From Sphingomonadaceae bacterium (GTDB taxonomy: Bacteria > Pseudomonadota > Alphaproteobacteria > Sphingomonadales > Sphingomonadaceae), in the NCBI GenBank assembly GCA_023384025.1, contig JAHDXX010000104.1:1-9212 (forward strand): DNA of 9,212 nt, written 5' to 3'. The notes under the pieces were generated by a model. It ran no database searches. It was given only the letters and a program-made list of their open reading frames with translations, and was not told the DNA's origin. Numbering within the stretch: position 1 is the first letter of the stretch; every line of letters starts with the position of its first letter. The position numbers and the translations under genes are program-made. Positions 1 through 5,873 of this stretch are shown piece after piece.

Positions 1-13
1 CCAAGTCTCGCTG

Positions 14-35
14 CCCCTCCCGCTGGCGGGAGGGG
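14..35. repeat. GC-rich palindrome, first of a cluster
   Basis: Ten bases at 14-23 are the exact reverse complement of 26-35, with only TG between them, so a compact hairpin is possible. It has no following T-run on either strand. It is the first of four palindromes downstream of the minus-strand gene ending at 253. Such GC-rich palindromes are commonly scattered between genes in alphaproteobacteria. It may stop or stabilise transcripts, but this is inferred. Confidence 0.6.
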
Positions 36-44
36 GGAAGATCG

Positions 45-96
45 CCGGACCCCGGGTCCCCTGCCTGCGCAGGGGCAGGCAAGCCCGGGGTGCCGG
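45..96. repeat. Nested inverted repeat (two-tier hairpin)
   Basis: The outer arms ACCCCGGG (49-56) and CCCGGGGT (84-91) are perfect complements. They are extended by CCGG (45-48) with CCGG (93-96) after a one-base bulge. Inside, CCCCTGC (58-64) pairs with GCAGGGG (69-75) around a four-base loop. The structure should be very stable on either strand. It has no T-tract, so it is not a textbook Rho-independent terminator. It could act as a bidirectional structural terminator or as a dispersed repeat unit. Confidence 0.6.
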
Positions 97-126
97 ACGT
101 GGAGCGCGGGGCGGCTCACGCGCGCT

Positions 127-161
127 CCCTCTCCCCTTGCGGGAGAGGGTTGGGGAGAGGG
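127..161. repeat. Palindromic repeat with two alternative pairings
   Basis: CCCTCTCCCC (127-136) can pair with GGGGAGAGGG (152-161). Its first nine bases can instead pair with GGGAGAGGG (141-149), so two mutually exclusive hairpins are possible. A smaller CGCCGC/GCGGCG stem follows at 165-179. I recall this CTCTCCCC...GGGGAGAGG pattern as a dispersed intergenic element in many sphingomonad and other proteobacterial genomes; copy number elsewhere cannot be seen here. Confidence 0.6.
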
Positions 162-192
162 GGGCGCCGCGTTGCGGCGGGTGCTTGTGCGC

Positions 193-246
193 CCCCTCTC
201 CTTCCGCGCCTGCGGCGCTCCCTCCTCTCCCGCGAGGGGAGAGGGG
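193..246. repeat. Palindromic repeat related to the previous unit
   Basis: CCCCTCTCC (193-201) is complementary to GGAGAGGGG (238-246). A closer pairing is also possible: CCTCTCCC (224-231) with GGGAGAGG (237-244). The core resembles the unit at 127-161, so this is probably a second, diverged copy. It ends seven bases before the stop codon of the minus-strand gene, where it could serve as the 3' end structure of that transcript. Nothing gene-like was seen in 1-252 beyond these palindromes. Confidence 0.55.
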
Positions 247-252
247 CTTGGC

Positions 253-1158
253 TCAATCCCACCGCTCATCCGTCAGCCGCCTGATCCGCACGCGGGGTTC
301 GGGTTCGGGCTCTGGCGGGTTGTGGTCAAAATAGCCTTCGGGCGGGCCCATTTCGGCGAGGAAGTCCTCGAATTCCTCTTCGCTCATCTGGTTGACCGGC
401 TTGTCGCTCAGGTTCCCGCGCCCGGTCCCGTTCCGGCCGCGCTTCGCGGCGCGCTTTTCGTCGCGGAGGCGGGCGGCGGCTTCCTCGCGCTCGCGCAGCA
501 GGTCGATCTTGGCGTTGATGCTGGCGATCGTCTCGCATTCGCGCTGGAGCTGGAGCGCGCCCTGTTCGCGTTCCCACTGCTTGCGCCATTCCTGCTTGAG
601 CCGGGCGAGCGATTCCTTGTCGAGCGCGCTCATCGCCTTCGCGCGGCCTTCCGCGAACCGCTCCGGCGCGCGGTTGCGCAGGAGGAACATCAGCAGCCGG
701 TCGTTGTAGACCGTGCGGCTGCCAACCAGCTTGCCGTAGGAATAGACCGGCACCTCGACCCCGTTGAGCGCGCGGTCCATCGCCAGGTCCTCCAGCCGGC
801 GCACCCCGTGGTCGAGCGCGGCGTCCCATGCGGCGCGGAACTCGGCGGCCTCGGGGTGGCGGCGCAGCTGGTAGGCGCCGTGGTCGCTGCGCCCGACCCG
901 GCGGCACGCGGCGCGGACGCTGCCGGTGTCTGCCAGCGCCTCGATGAAGGCCTGCTGGACGGCGGGCTTCCACCCGTTTGAGCGGTCCTTCGCGCGCGGG
1001 ACGGGGGTGAAGGGGGGGAGGGTGGTGAGGGGCCCTTTTGTTTGCGCACCCGCCTCCGCGGGCGCGATATCCTCGCTCACGATGCCTGCGGCATCATCGC
1101 TGCGGGCGGCCGGTCGGCCTTGCCGCCCTGCGGGCGGTTGTGTCGGTGCTTTTGTCAT
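253..1158 (-). CDS. Hypothetical protein with terminase-small-subunit-like helix-turn-helix
   Basis: This 301-residue protein has no sure function. Residues 1-60 are Pro/Ala-rich and low in complexity. Residues 62-115 (starting NGWKPAVQQAFIEALADTGS and containing VRAACRRVGRSDHGAYQLRR) look like a helix-turn-helix of the kind found in phage terminase small subunits and homeodomain-like proteins. It is followed by a conserved-looking stretch (residues 118-170, with LEDLAMDRALNGVEVPVYSY). Residues 178-240 are highly charged and probably a coiled coil. The C-terminus is acidic, with a Pro-Glu repeat at 281-288 and a basic end. I chose ATG 1158 because the longer frame would run into bamD; no convincing ribosome binding site precedes it, and GTG at 1080 is an alternative. 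It diverges from bamD. No terminase large subunit or capsid gene is nearby, so a chromosomal domesticated DNA-binding protein is likelier than a phage packaging gene. The coding frame is well supported, the function is not. Confidence 0.75.
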   Translation of the reverse strand: MTKAPTQPPAGRQGRPAARSDDAAGIVSEDIAPAEAGAQTKGPLTTLPPFTPVPRAKDRSNGWKPAVQQAFIEALADTGSVRAACRRVGRSDHGAYQLRRHPEAAEFRAAWDAALDHGVRRLEDLAMDRALNGVEVPVYSYGKLVGSRTVYNDRLLMFLLRNRAPERFAEGRAKAMSALDKESLARLKQEWRKQWEREQGALQLQRECETIASINAKIDLLREREEAAARLRDEKRAAKRGRNGTGRGNLSDKPVNQMSEEEFEDFLAEMGPPEGYFDHNPPEPEPEPRVRIRRLTDERWD

Positions 1159-1171
1159 CCGCCAGTGTGAA

Positions 1172-1234
1172 GCACAACCGGGGGGCTGTAGGAAAATGGT
1201 TTGCGGGCGCGGTGGCGGGCTTGCGCACAACCGG
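1172..1234. repeat. Pair of 10-bp direct repeats in the divergent gap
   Basis: GCACAACCGG occurs at 1172-1181 and again at 1225-1234, 53 bases apart, within the 124-bp gap between the minus-strand HTH gene and bamD. The second copy lies just upstream of the candidate -35 box and is part of a short imperfect palindrome (GCAC...GTGC). The arrangement could bind a regulator acting on either gene, but a chance repeat cannot be excluded. Confidence 0.35.
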
Positions 1235-1245
1235 TGCAACTTCAC

Positions 1246-1274
1246 TTGGCGTTCAGGAGGGGCGCGGTTATACG
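1246..1274 (+). promoter_or_regulatory. Candidate sigma-70 promoter of bamD
   Basis: TTGGCG (1246-1251) and TATACG (1269-1274) each match four of six consensus positions and are 17 bases apart. A start about seven bases after the -10 box would fall near 1281, two bases before the bamD ATG. That would give an almost leaderless transcript. The AGGAGG at 1255-1260 would then lie inside the promoter spacer and not serve as a ribosome binding site. Sphingomonad promoters often diverge from the E. coli consensus, so this is a candidate only. Confidence 0.35.
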
Positions 1275-1282
1275 CGCTGGCC

Positions 1283-2071
1283 ATGACTTTACGCATCGCC
1301 CTGATCGCCGCCCTCGCGGGCCTGACCCTGTTCACTTCCGCCTGCGCCAGCCGTGGCGGCGGCGATGCCAAGGACACCGCCTATGTCGCGCGCGATGTCG
1401 AGACGCTCTACGCCGAGGCGAAGAGCCGGCTCGACCGCGGCAATGCGACGGTGGCGGCCGCGCTGTTCGATGAGGTGGAGCGCCAGCACCCCTATTCGCC
1501 CTGGGCCCGCCGCGCGCAGCTGATGAGCTCGTTCAGCTACTATGTCGCGCAGGACTACAACAAGGCGATTGCCAGCGCGCAGCGGTTCCTCTCGATCCAC
1601 CCGGGCAACAAGGACGCGCCTTACGCCTACTACCTGATCGGGCTCAGCTACTACGAGCAGATCAGCGACGTGCACCGCGACCAGAAGATCACGGAGCAAG
1701 CCCGCACCGCGCTGCGCGAGGTCGAACGGCGCTTCCCGCAGAGCGAATATGCCGCCGATGCGCGGTTGAAGCTCGACCTCGTCAACGATCACCTCGCGGG
1801 CAAGGAAATGGAGATCGGGCGCTATTACCAGCGGTCTGGCAACTGGCTGGCCTCGCAGCTGCGCTTCCAGACGGTGGTCAAGCAGTACCAGACCACCAGC
1901 CACGCCCCCGAGGCGCTCTACCGCCTGACCGAAGCAAGCCTCGCCCTCGGCGTGCCGGAAGAAGCGAAGAAGTACGCCGCGGTGCTGGGCGCGAACTATC
2001 CCGGCAGCGAATGGTACGAGAAGGCCTACGACCTCGTGCAGAAGCACGGCGCGGGCGTGACTGCGAGCTAG
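1283..2071 (+). CDS. bamD: Outer membrane assembly lipoprotein BamD
   Basis: BamD (older name ComL/YfiO) is the essential lipoprotein partner of BamA in the complex that folds beta-barrel proteins into the outer membrane; it acts on the periplasmic face. The 262-residue product is of usual family length. It opens with a lipoprotein signal peptide (MTLRIALIAALAGLTLF) and a lipobox ending at Cys21, followed by a Gly-rich linker. Residues from about 35 to 255 form TPR-type helical repeats with motifs typical of BamD: HPYSPWARRAQ, YYLIGLSYYEQISDVHRDQ, GRYYQRSGNWLASQLRF and NYPGSEWYEKAY. ATG 1283 is chosen because the signal peptide begins exactly there; the only good purine-rich motif (AGGAGG, 1255-1260) is 22 bases upstream, too far to act normally. 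In related bacteria this gene often lies next to recN; here recN is about 5.5 kb further on. Confidence 0.96.
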   Translation: MTLRIALIAALAGLTLFTSACASRGGGDAKDTAYVARDVETLYAEAKSRLDRGNATVAAALFDEVERQHPYSPWARRAQLMSSFSYYVAQDYNKAIASAQRFLSIHPGNKDAPYAYYLIGLSYYEQISDVHRDQKITEQARTALREVERRFPQSEYAADARLKLDLVNDHLAGKEMEIGRYYQRSGNWLASQLRFQTVVKQYQTTSHAPEALYRLTEASLALGVPEEAKKYAAVLGANYPGSEWYEKAYDLVQKHGAGVTAS

Positions 2072-2174
2072 GACCGCGCTGGCCGGCTGGACCGGGCGAT
2101 TATTGTCGGATTGCTGTCACAATTCTCATTTCGCGATTTTCGGGTTTCTTAACAGCGTTATGGTCAACAGACCG

Positions 2175-2200
2175 TAACCTTGCGCTAAACCTTCGCTTAA
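2175..2200 (+). promoter_or_regulatory. CtrA-like half-site array upstream of Tad operon
   Basis: The CtrA response regulator of alphaproteobacteria binds TTAA-N7-TTAA. Here TAAA (2186-2189), seven bases, TTAA (2197-2200) matches with one mismatch. A further half-site-like TAAC begins at 2175, so three half-sites recur every 11 bp, one helical turn. A separate TTAAC lies at 2149-2153. The region 2100-2210 is clearly AT-richer than its surroundings, as expected for a promoter. In Caulobacter, Flp pilus genes are under CtrA control, which fits the downstream operon. The match is imperfect. Confidence 0.4.
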
Positions 2201-2241
2201 GCTCTTGTCGCTAGGCTCTCGCCTGCGGAAGCGCATTCCCT

Positions 2242-2254
2242 GGCCTGTCAGGCC
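2242..2254. repeat. Small perfect inverted repeat in the Tad operon leader
   Basis: GGCCTG and CAGGCC flank a single T at 2248, about 36 bases before the ATG of the vWA gene. It could form a small hairpin in the mRNA leader or be a compact protein-binding site. Short palindromes arise often in GC-rich DNA, so weight is low. Confidence 0.25.
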
Positions 2255-2289
2255 TGGCGCTGCCGTTGCTGGATAGCGGGGCAAGGACG

Positions 2290-4170
2290 ATGAGCGGGAC
2301 ATTCCTGGGACGGTTGCTGAAGGACACGCGGGCGAACACGCTCGCCATCGGCGCAGCCTCGGTGATCCCGCTGATCGGCGTGGTCGGCGGCGGGGTCGAC
2401 GCCAGCCGCATGTACCTCGCCAAGTCGCGCCTCCAGCAGGCGTGCGATTCCGCGACACTTGCCGCGCGCAAGCAGCTCGGCGCCGATGCCCTAGAAAACG
2501 GCGAGATCCCCGCCTCGATCCAGAACACCGCCAACAATTTCTTCGATGCGAACTTTGCGGACGGGATGTATGGCAGCAGCGAACTGGAGTTCGAACTGGC
2601 CGCTGGCAGCACCACCCGCATCGACGGCACCGCCTCGGTCGAAGTGCCGACGACGCTGATGACGGTTTTCGGCATCGAAGAAGCCACGCTCAACGTCGAA
2701 TGCAGCGCGGAGCTCAACCTGCCGAACATCGACGTGATGCTGGTGCTGGACGTATCCGGTTCGATGGGGGGCTCGCGCATCGCCGGTCTCAAGAACGCGG
2801 TATTCGCGTTCTATGACGAGGTCATGGCGGTCAAGCCGGACGAAGCACAGCTGCGCATCGGCGTGGTGCCCTATAACGCGGCGGTCAATGTCGGTGGCGA
2901 GCTGGTCGCAGCCGATCCCGATTTCATCGCCGACTCGCATACCTACCAGTCGCGCGAAGCCCTGTTCCGGCAGGTCAGCAACGAAGACGGGGTGGACGAA
3001 GGCGACGAGCTGTCCTCGGTCGACACCGTGGAACTGCTGCCGCGCAATCCTGTCCAGCTGGGCAGCACCAACCAGGCGCAATATCACTGGAACAAGAACA
3101 GCAATACCCACCGCAACAACTGCCGCGACTATGCCGGAACGTACAACGTCAACGGCGTGACCTGGATCATCTCCAGCCCGACCTGGCTCGCCAACTACTG
3201 GACCGGCTACGGCAACAGACAGAAAGCAGCCTGCCGGGCCAATATCCGCAAGGTGACCTACGCCGGGCCGGGCGATGTCCGCCCGCCGACATACCGGCGG
3301 GAATTCGACCGCTACGAATACAAGCCGATCACCTTCGATACCTCAGCCTTCAAGGAAGGCGAAACCGTGGGCACCCCTACCGGCACTCAGGGCGCCACTG
3401 TCAACAGTACCTGGAACGGCTGCATCGAGGAACGCGGCGCGATTGTCCCGACCTCGGGCACGCTCCCGGTCGCCGGAGCGCCCGATCTCGACATCGACCT
3501 CGTCCCCGATCCGGGCGATCCGGATACCCAGTGGAAGCCGCACTGGCCGCAGATCACCTATTCGCGCAGCGGCCCGGCGATCGAGCTTTCAACCAGCAAC
3601 CGCTCGCTGCGCAGTTCCAACTGCCCGATGGCAGCCGTGCGGCTGCAGGAATGGCCGACCAACGGCGGCAGCCGCAACCCCCAGTTCCAGAGCTACATCA
3701 ACTCGCTGTCCGCAGGCGGCAACACCGCGCATGACAACGGCATGCTGTGGGGTGCGCGGTTCATCTCGCCCACCGGCATATTCGCCGATGACAACGAGTC
3801 CGCGGCGAATGGCGAGCCGATCTCGCGCCACATCATCTTCATGACGGACGGACTGATGGAGCCCGGGCCGTCGGTCTACGGCACGCTCGGCAATTTCAGC
3901 ATCGATGGCCGGTTCTTCGGGTTCGGCCCGTTCACCAACAATACCCAGCTGGCTGCATTCCAGAACCCGCGCCTTGCCGCGATCTGCGAGCAGGCGAAGA
4001 ACAAGAACATCACCGTGTGGACGATCACTTTCGGGCTGGCGCAGAACCAGTGGACCCGCGCTTGCGCCACCGGTCCGCAGCGTGCCTATGAAGCGTCGAG
4101 CAGCGCCGCCCTGGTCGCCGCATTCCGGCAGATTGCGACCTCGATTGCCGAACTGAGGCTGGTGCAATGA
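2290..4170 (+). CDS. TadG-like pilus assembly protein with von Willebrand A domain
   Basis: Proteins of this TadG-like type are anchored in the inner membrane and project into the periplasm, where they are linked to Flp (Tad) pilus assembly. The 626-residue product has an N-terminal Tad-type segment (residues 12-60) with one membrane helix at about 17-38, then a pseudopilin-like stretch ending VDASRMYLAKSRLQQACDSA. A von Willebrand A domain starts near 147. Its metal-ion site is visible as DVSGSM (Asp154, Ser156, Ser158), a Thr in GGNTAHDNG (Thr479) and FMTDG (Asp520). About 240 residues (200-440) are inserted between the first and later parts of this domain, with Cys278, Cys315, Cys378 and Cys445. 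ATG 2290 follows AAGGA (2283-2287) closely and matches the usual N-terminus; an upstream TTG at 2266 is less likely. The stop overlaps the next start (ATGA), so translation is probably coupled. It may be an adhesin or assembly scaffold. Confidence 0.9.
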   Translation: MSGTFLGRLLKDTRANTLAIGAASVIPLIGVVGGGVDASRMYLAKSRLQQACDSATLAARKQLGADALENGEIPASIQNTANNFFDANFADGMYGSSELEFELAAGSTTRIDGTASVEVPTTLMTVFGIEEATLNVECSAELNLPNIDVMLVLDVSGSMGGSRIAGLKNAVFAFYDEVMAVKPDEAQLRIGVVPYNAAVNVGGELVAADPDFIADSHTYQSREALFRQVSNEDGVDEGDELSSVDTVELLPRNPVQLGSTNQAQYHWNKNSNTHRNNCRDYAGTYNVNGVTWIISSPTWLANYWTGYGNRQKAACRANIRKVTYAGPGDVRPPTYRREFDRYEYKPITFDTSAFKEGETVGTPTGTQGATVNSTWNGCIEERGAIVPTSGTLPVAGAPDLDIDLVPDPGDPDTQWKPHWPQITYSRSGPAIELSTSNRSLRSSNCPMAAVRLQEWPTNGGSRNPQFQSYINSLSAGGNTAHDNGMLWGARFISPTGIFADDNESAANGEPISRHIIFMTDGLMEPGPSVYGTLGNFSIDGRFFGFGPFTNNTQLAAFQNPRLAAICEQAKNKNITVWTITFGLAQNQWTRACATGPQRAYEASSSAALVAAFRQIATSIAELRLVQ

Positions 4171-4772
4171 TGCGCTGGGCGATGACACGCAAGCGCAAGC
4201 TGCGCCAGGATAGCGAAGGCGCAGCACTTGTCGAATTCGCGCTGGTAGCGCCGCTGTTCGTGCTGATGCTGATGGGCCTGTTTGACTTCGGGATACAGGT
4301 TTACGGTCGGTCGCTGCTGCAAGGCGCAATGCAGGAAGCGGCCCGCGACGCCACGCTGGAAGGGGCGGACCTGACGACGACCGAAATCGACGAAGCCGTT
4401 GAATCGCACGTGCGCAACATCCTGCCACGCGCGGAGATCGAGTTCACGCGGACGAATTACGCAAACTTCTCCGACGTGGGGCAGCCCGAAGAGTTCACCG
4501 ACAACAACGGCGATGGCGAATGCAATGCCGGAGAGCCGTTCGAAGACGTCAACGGCAACGGCATCTGGGACGCGGACCGTGGCCAGGAAGGCCTGGGCGG
4601 TGCGCGCGATGCGGTGTTCTATGAAGCGGTCGCCGAATATGACCGGATGTTTCCGCTTCACAGCCTGATGGGCTGGGACTCGCGCGTGACGATCGAGGCG
4701 TCCACCGTGCTGCGCAACCAGCCGTTCGACACACAGGATGACCGCACGGCGGTGGTGGGGAGCTGCGACTGA
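4167..4772 (+). CDS. TadE-like minor pilin with EF-hand-like loops
   Basis: TadE-family proteins are pseudopilins processed and used with the Flp pilus. This 201-residue protein has the family hallmark at residues 17-59: EGAALVEFALVAPLF, where Glu23 corresponds to the conserved acidic residue of pilin-like segments, then a hydrophobic helix to about 43 and a QGAMQEAAR-type continuation. Unusually, residues 111-139 contain two loops rich in Asp, Asn and Gly. The first places Asp112, Asn114, Asp116, Glu118, Asn120 and Glu123 at EF-hand spacing 1-3-5-7-9-12; the second is DVNGNGIWDADRG (127-139). These suggest calcium binding. Start codons at 4167 and 4170 are adjacent; a third ATG lies at 4182. 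It overlaps the vWA gene by four bases and the next gene by one base (TGATG). Confidence 0.88.
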   Translation: MMRWAMTRKRKLRQDSEGAALVEFALVAPLFVLMLMGLFDFGIQVYGRSLLQGAMQEAARDATLEGADLTTTEIDEAVESHVRNILPRAEIEFTRTNYANFSDVGQPEEFTDNNGDGECNAGEPFEDVNGNGIWDADRGQEGLGGARDAVFYEAVAEYDRMFPLHSLMGWDSRVTIEASTVLRNQPFDTQDDRTAVVGSCD

Positions 4773-5443
4773 TGATGAACCGCATCAACCAGCTGCTGGC
4801 TGACCGCGGCGGTGTGGCCATGGTCGAGTTTGCCTTTATGGCCCCGATCACGCTGCTGCTTGGCCTGGTCGGCATCGAGATGGCCAATCTGGCGACCACC
4901 CACATGCGGATCAGCCAGGCGGCCATGCATGTGGCCGACAATGCGTCGCGGATCGGTGACCGTGACCAGCTCGCTGCGCAGCGGATTTTCGAATCCGATA
5001 TCAACGACCTGTTTGTCGGGGTGGACCTGCAGGCTGGCGAACGCCTTGGTCTGCTCGAGAACGGCCGGGTCATCATTTCCAGCCTCGAACGCAATGCCGA
5101 AGGGGGCCAGACCATCAAGTGGCAGCGCTGCATGGGGCTGAAGGAAGTCAGTTCGGCCTTTGGCGGCCAGGGCACCGGCGCGACCGGAACCGATTTCCCG
5201 GGAATGGGGCGCAGCGGGCAGGAAGTCAGGGCCGCCGCAGGGCAGGCGGTCATGTTTGTCGAGATCGTCTATGACTATCAGCCGGTCATGGAGAACGGCT
5301 TAACCGAGCCCTATATCACCCCGCCGGAAATCCGCTCGACCGCGGCGTTCACGGTACGCGGATCGCGCGACCTTACCGGGGTGTTCCAGCGGTCGCCCGC
5401 AGCACCTGTTGCCGCCTGCAACCAGTACCGGGCCGAACCATGA
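4772..5443 (+). CDS. Second TadE/TadF-like minor pilin
   Basis: This 223-residue protein repeats the TadE pattern: a short basic start (MMNRINQLLADRGG), then VAMVEFAFMAPITLLLGLVG at residues 15-34 with Glu19 as the conserved acidic residue, and a helix running on to ATTHMRISQAAMHVADNASR. The rest is a periplasmic domain without a recognised enzyme motif; it has only two cysteines, Cys120 and Cys216 by my count, which could form a disulfide. Together with the preceding TadE-like protein it would make the pair of minor pilins (TadE/TadF type) that usually accompany TadG. The start overlaps the previous stop by one base and its own stop overlaps the next start by four bases, so the genes form a tightly coupled operon. 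Confidence 0.87.
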   Translation: MMNRINQLLADRGGVAMVEFAFMAPITLLLGLVGIEMANLATTHMRISQAAMHVADNASRIGDRDQLAAQRIFESDINDLFVGVDLQAGERLGLLENGRVIISSLERNAEGGQTIKWQRCMGLKEVSSAFGGQGTGATGTDFPGMGRSGQEVRAAAGQAVMFVEIVYDYQPVMENGLTEPYITPPEIRSTAAFTVRGSRDLTGVFQRSPAAPVAACNQYRAEP

Positions 5444-5805
5444 CCAGGACCACGGCATTGCTGATGCTTGGCGCGATCCTGCTGATCGTGATCAACCTCG
5501 TGGGCAAGGACGGCACCATGTCGCGGGTCGCCGGAATGGACCGGGGCCAGATTCAGGTTGCGGTTGACGACGTCGGCAGCAAGGCGAGCCAAAGTGCCGG
5601 GCTTTCCACGCCCTTCGATGACGGCGAGCAGCCCGCGCGGATCGTGCGCCCGACCTTGGCGGACGATGCCGACGCGGATGGCGGAGAGGTTGAGGCGGAC
5701 GCGGAGCAGGGGCCGGAGTATTCTGCACCCGAGGCGCTGGCCGACCATTCCGATGCATCGCCGGGCGTGATGGACGAAGAAGGTTTTGATCCCCGGGTGG
5801 GGTGA
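5440..5805 (+). CDS. Small acidic membrane-anchored protein, unknown
   Basis: I do not recognise this 121-residue protein. It begins with a membrane helix or uncleaved signal (residues 5-21, TALLMLGAILLIVINLV), followed by an apparently disordered tail. From about residue 60 the tail is very rich in Asp, Glu, Ala and Pro (for example LADDADADGGEVEADAE), with no cysteine and no clear fold. The four-base ATGA overlap with the minor pilin gene argues that it is translated as the last gene of the Tad operon. It may be a periplasmic accessory of the pilus system. A DNA shadow is unlikely because of the start overlap and the clean N-terminal helix, but its function is open. Confidence 0.7.
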   Translation: MTRTTALLMLGAILLIVINLVGKDGTMSRVAGMDRGQIQVAVDDVGSKASQSAGLSTPFDDGEQPARIVRPTLADDADADGGEVEADAEQGPEYSAPEALADHSDASPGVMDEEGFDPRVG

Positions 5806-5836
5806 CTGACCCTAACCCCTTTACCCGGAATTGCCC

Positions 5837-5873
5837 TGGCGCAACTCACGGCGCGCCAAAGGTCAGCCGTGAG
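5837..5873. terminator. Overlapping inverted repeats at a convergent gene end
   Basis: TGGCGC (5837-5842) pairs with GCGCCA (5853-5858), and alternatively CTCACGGC (5845-5852) pairs with GCCGTGAG (5866-5873). The two stems exclude each other. They lie where the Tad operon and the minus-strand DUF1579-like gene converge, and the second lies inside the 3' end of the latter. Neither is followed by a T-run, so Rho-independent termination is doubtful. Confidence 0.25.

Noticed and set aside
1..252. CRISPR array or tRNA in the repeat-rich left end
   Set aside because: The palindromes are unequal, not evenly spaced and lack unique spacers; no cloverleaf with a T-loop motif could be drawn.
172..981. 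A 269-codon plus-strand open frame opposite the HTH gene
   Set aside because: Composition is repetitive Ala/Arg/Val/Leu typical of an antisense frame, and it begins inside the palindrome cluster. The minus frame shows a coherent domain order.
1081..1095. Perfect inverted repeat GATGCC/GGCATC
   Set aside because: It lies inside the HTH gene's coding region, is only six bases per arm, and is expected by chance in this composition.
1289..2047. A 252-codon open frame antisense to bamD
   Set aside because: It mirrors bamD, starts without a ribosome binding site and its sequence has no recognisable motif; it is a high-GC shadow.
2072..2100. Possible terminator after bamD (CCGG repeats)
   Set aside because: The pairing is only four bases of a self-complementary word and there is no T-run; it is not distinguishable from GC-rich background.
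3589..4428. A 279-codon minus-strand open frame across the vWA and TadE genes
   Set aside because: It crosses the boundary of two well-supported plus-strand genes and shows no domain signature.
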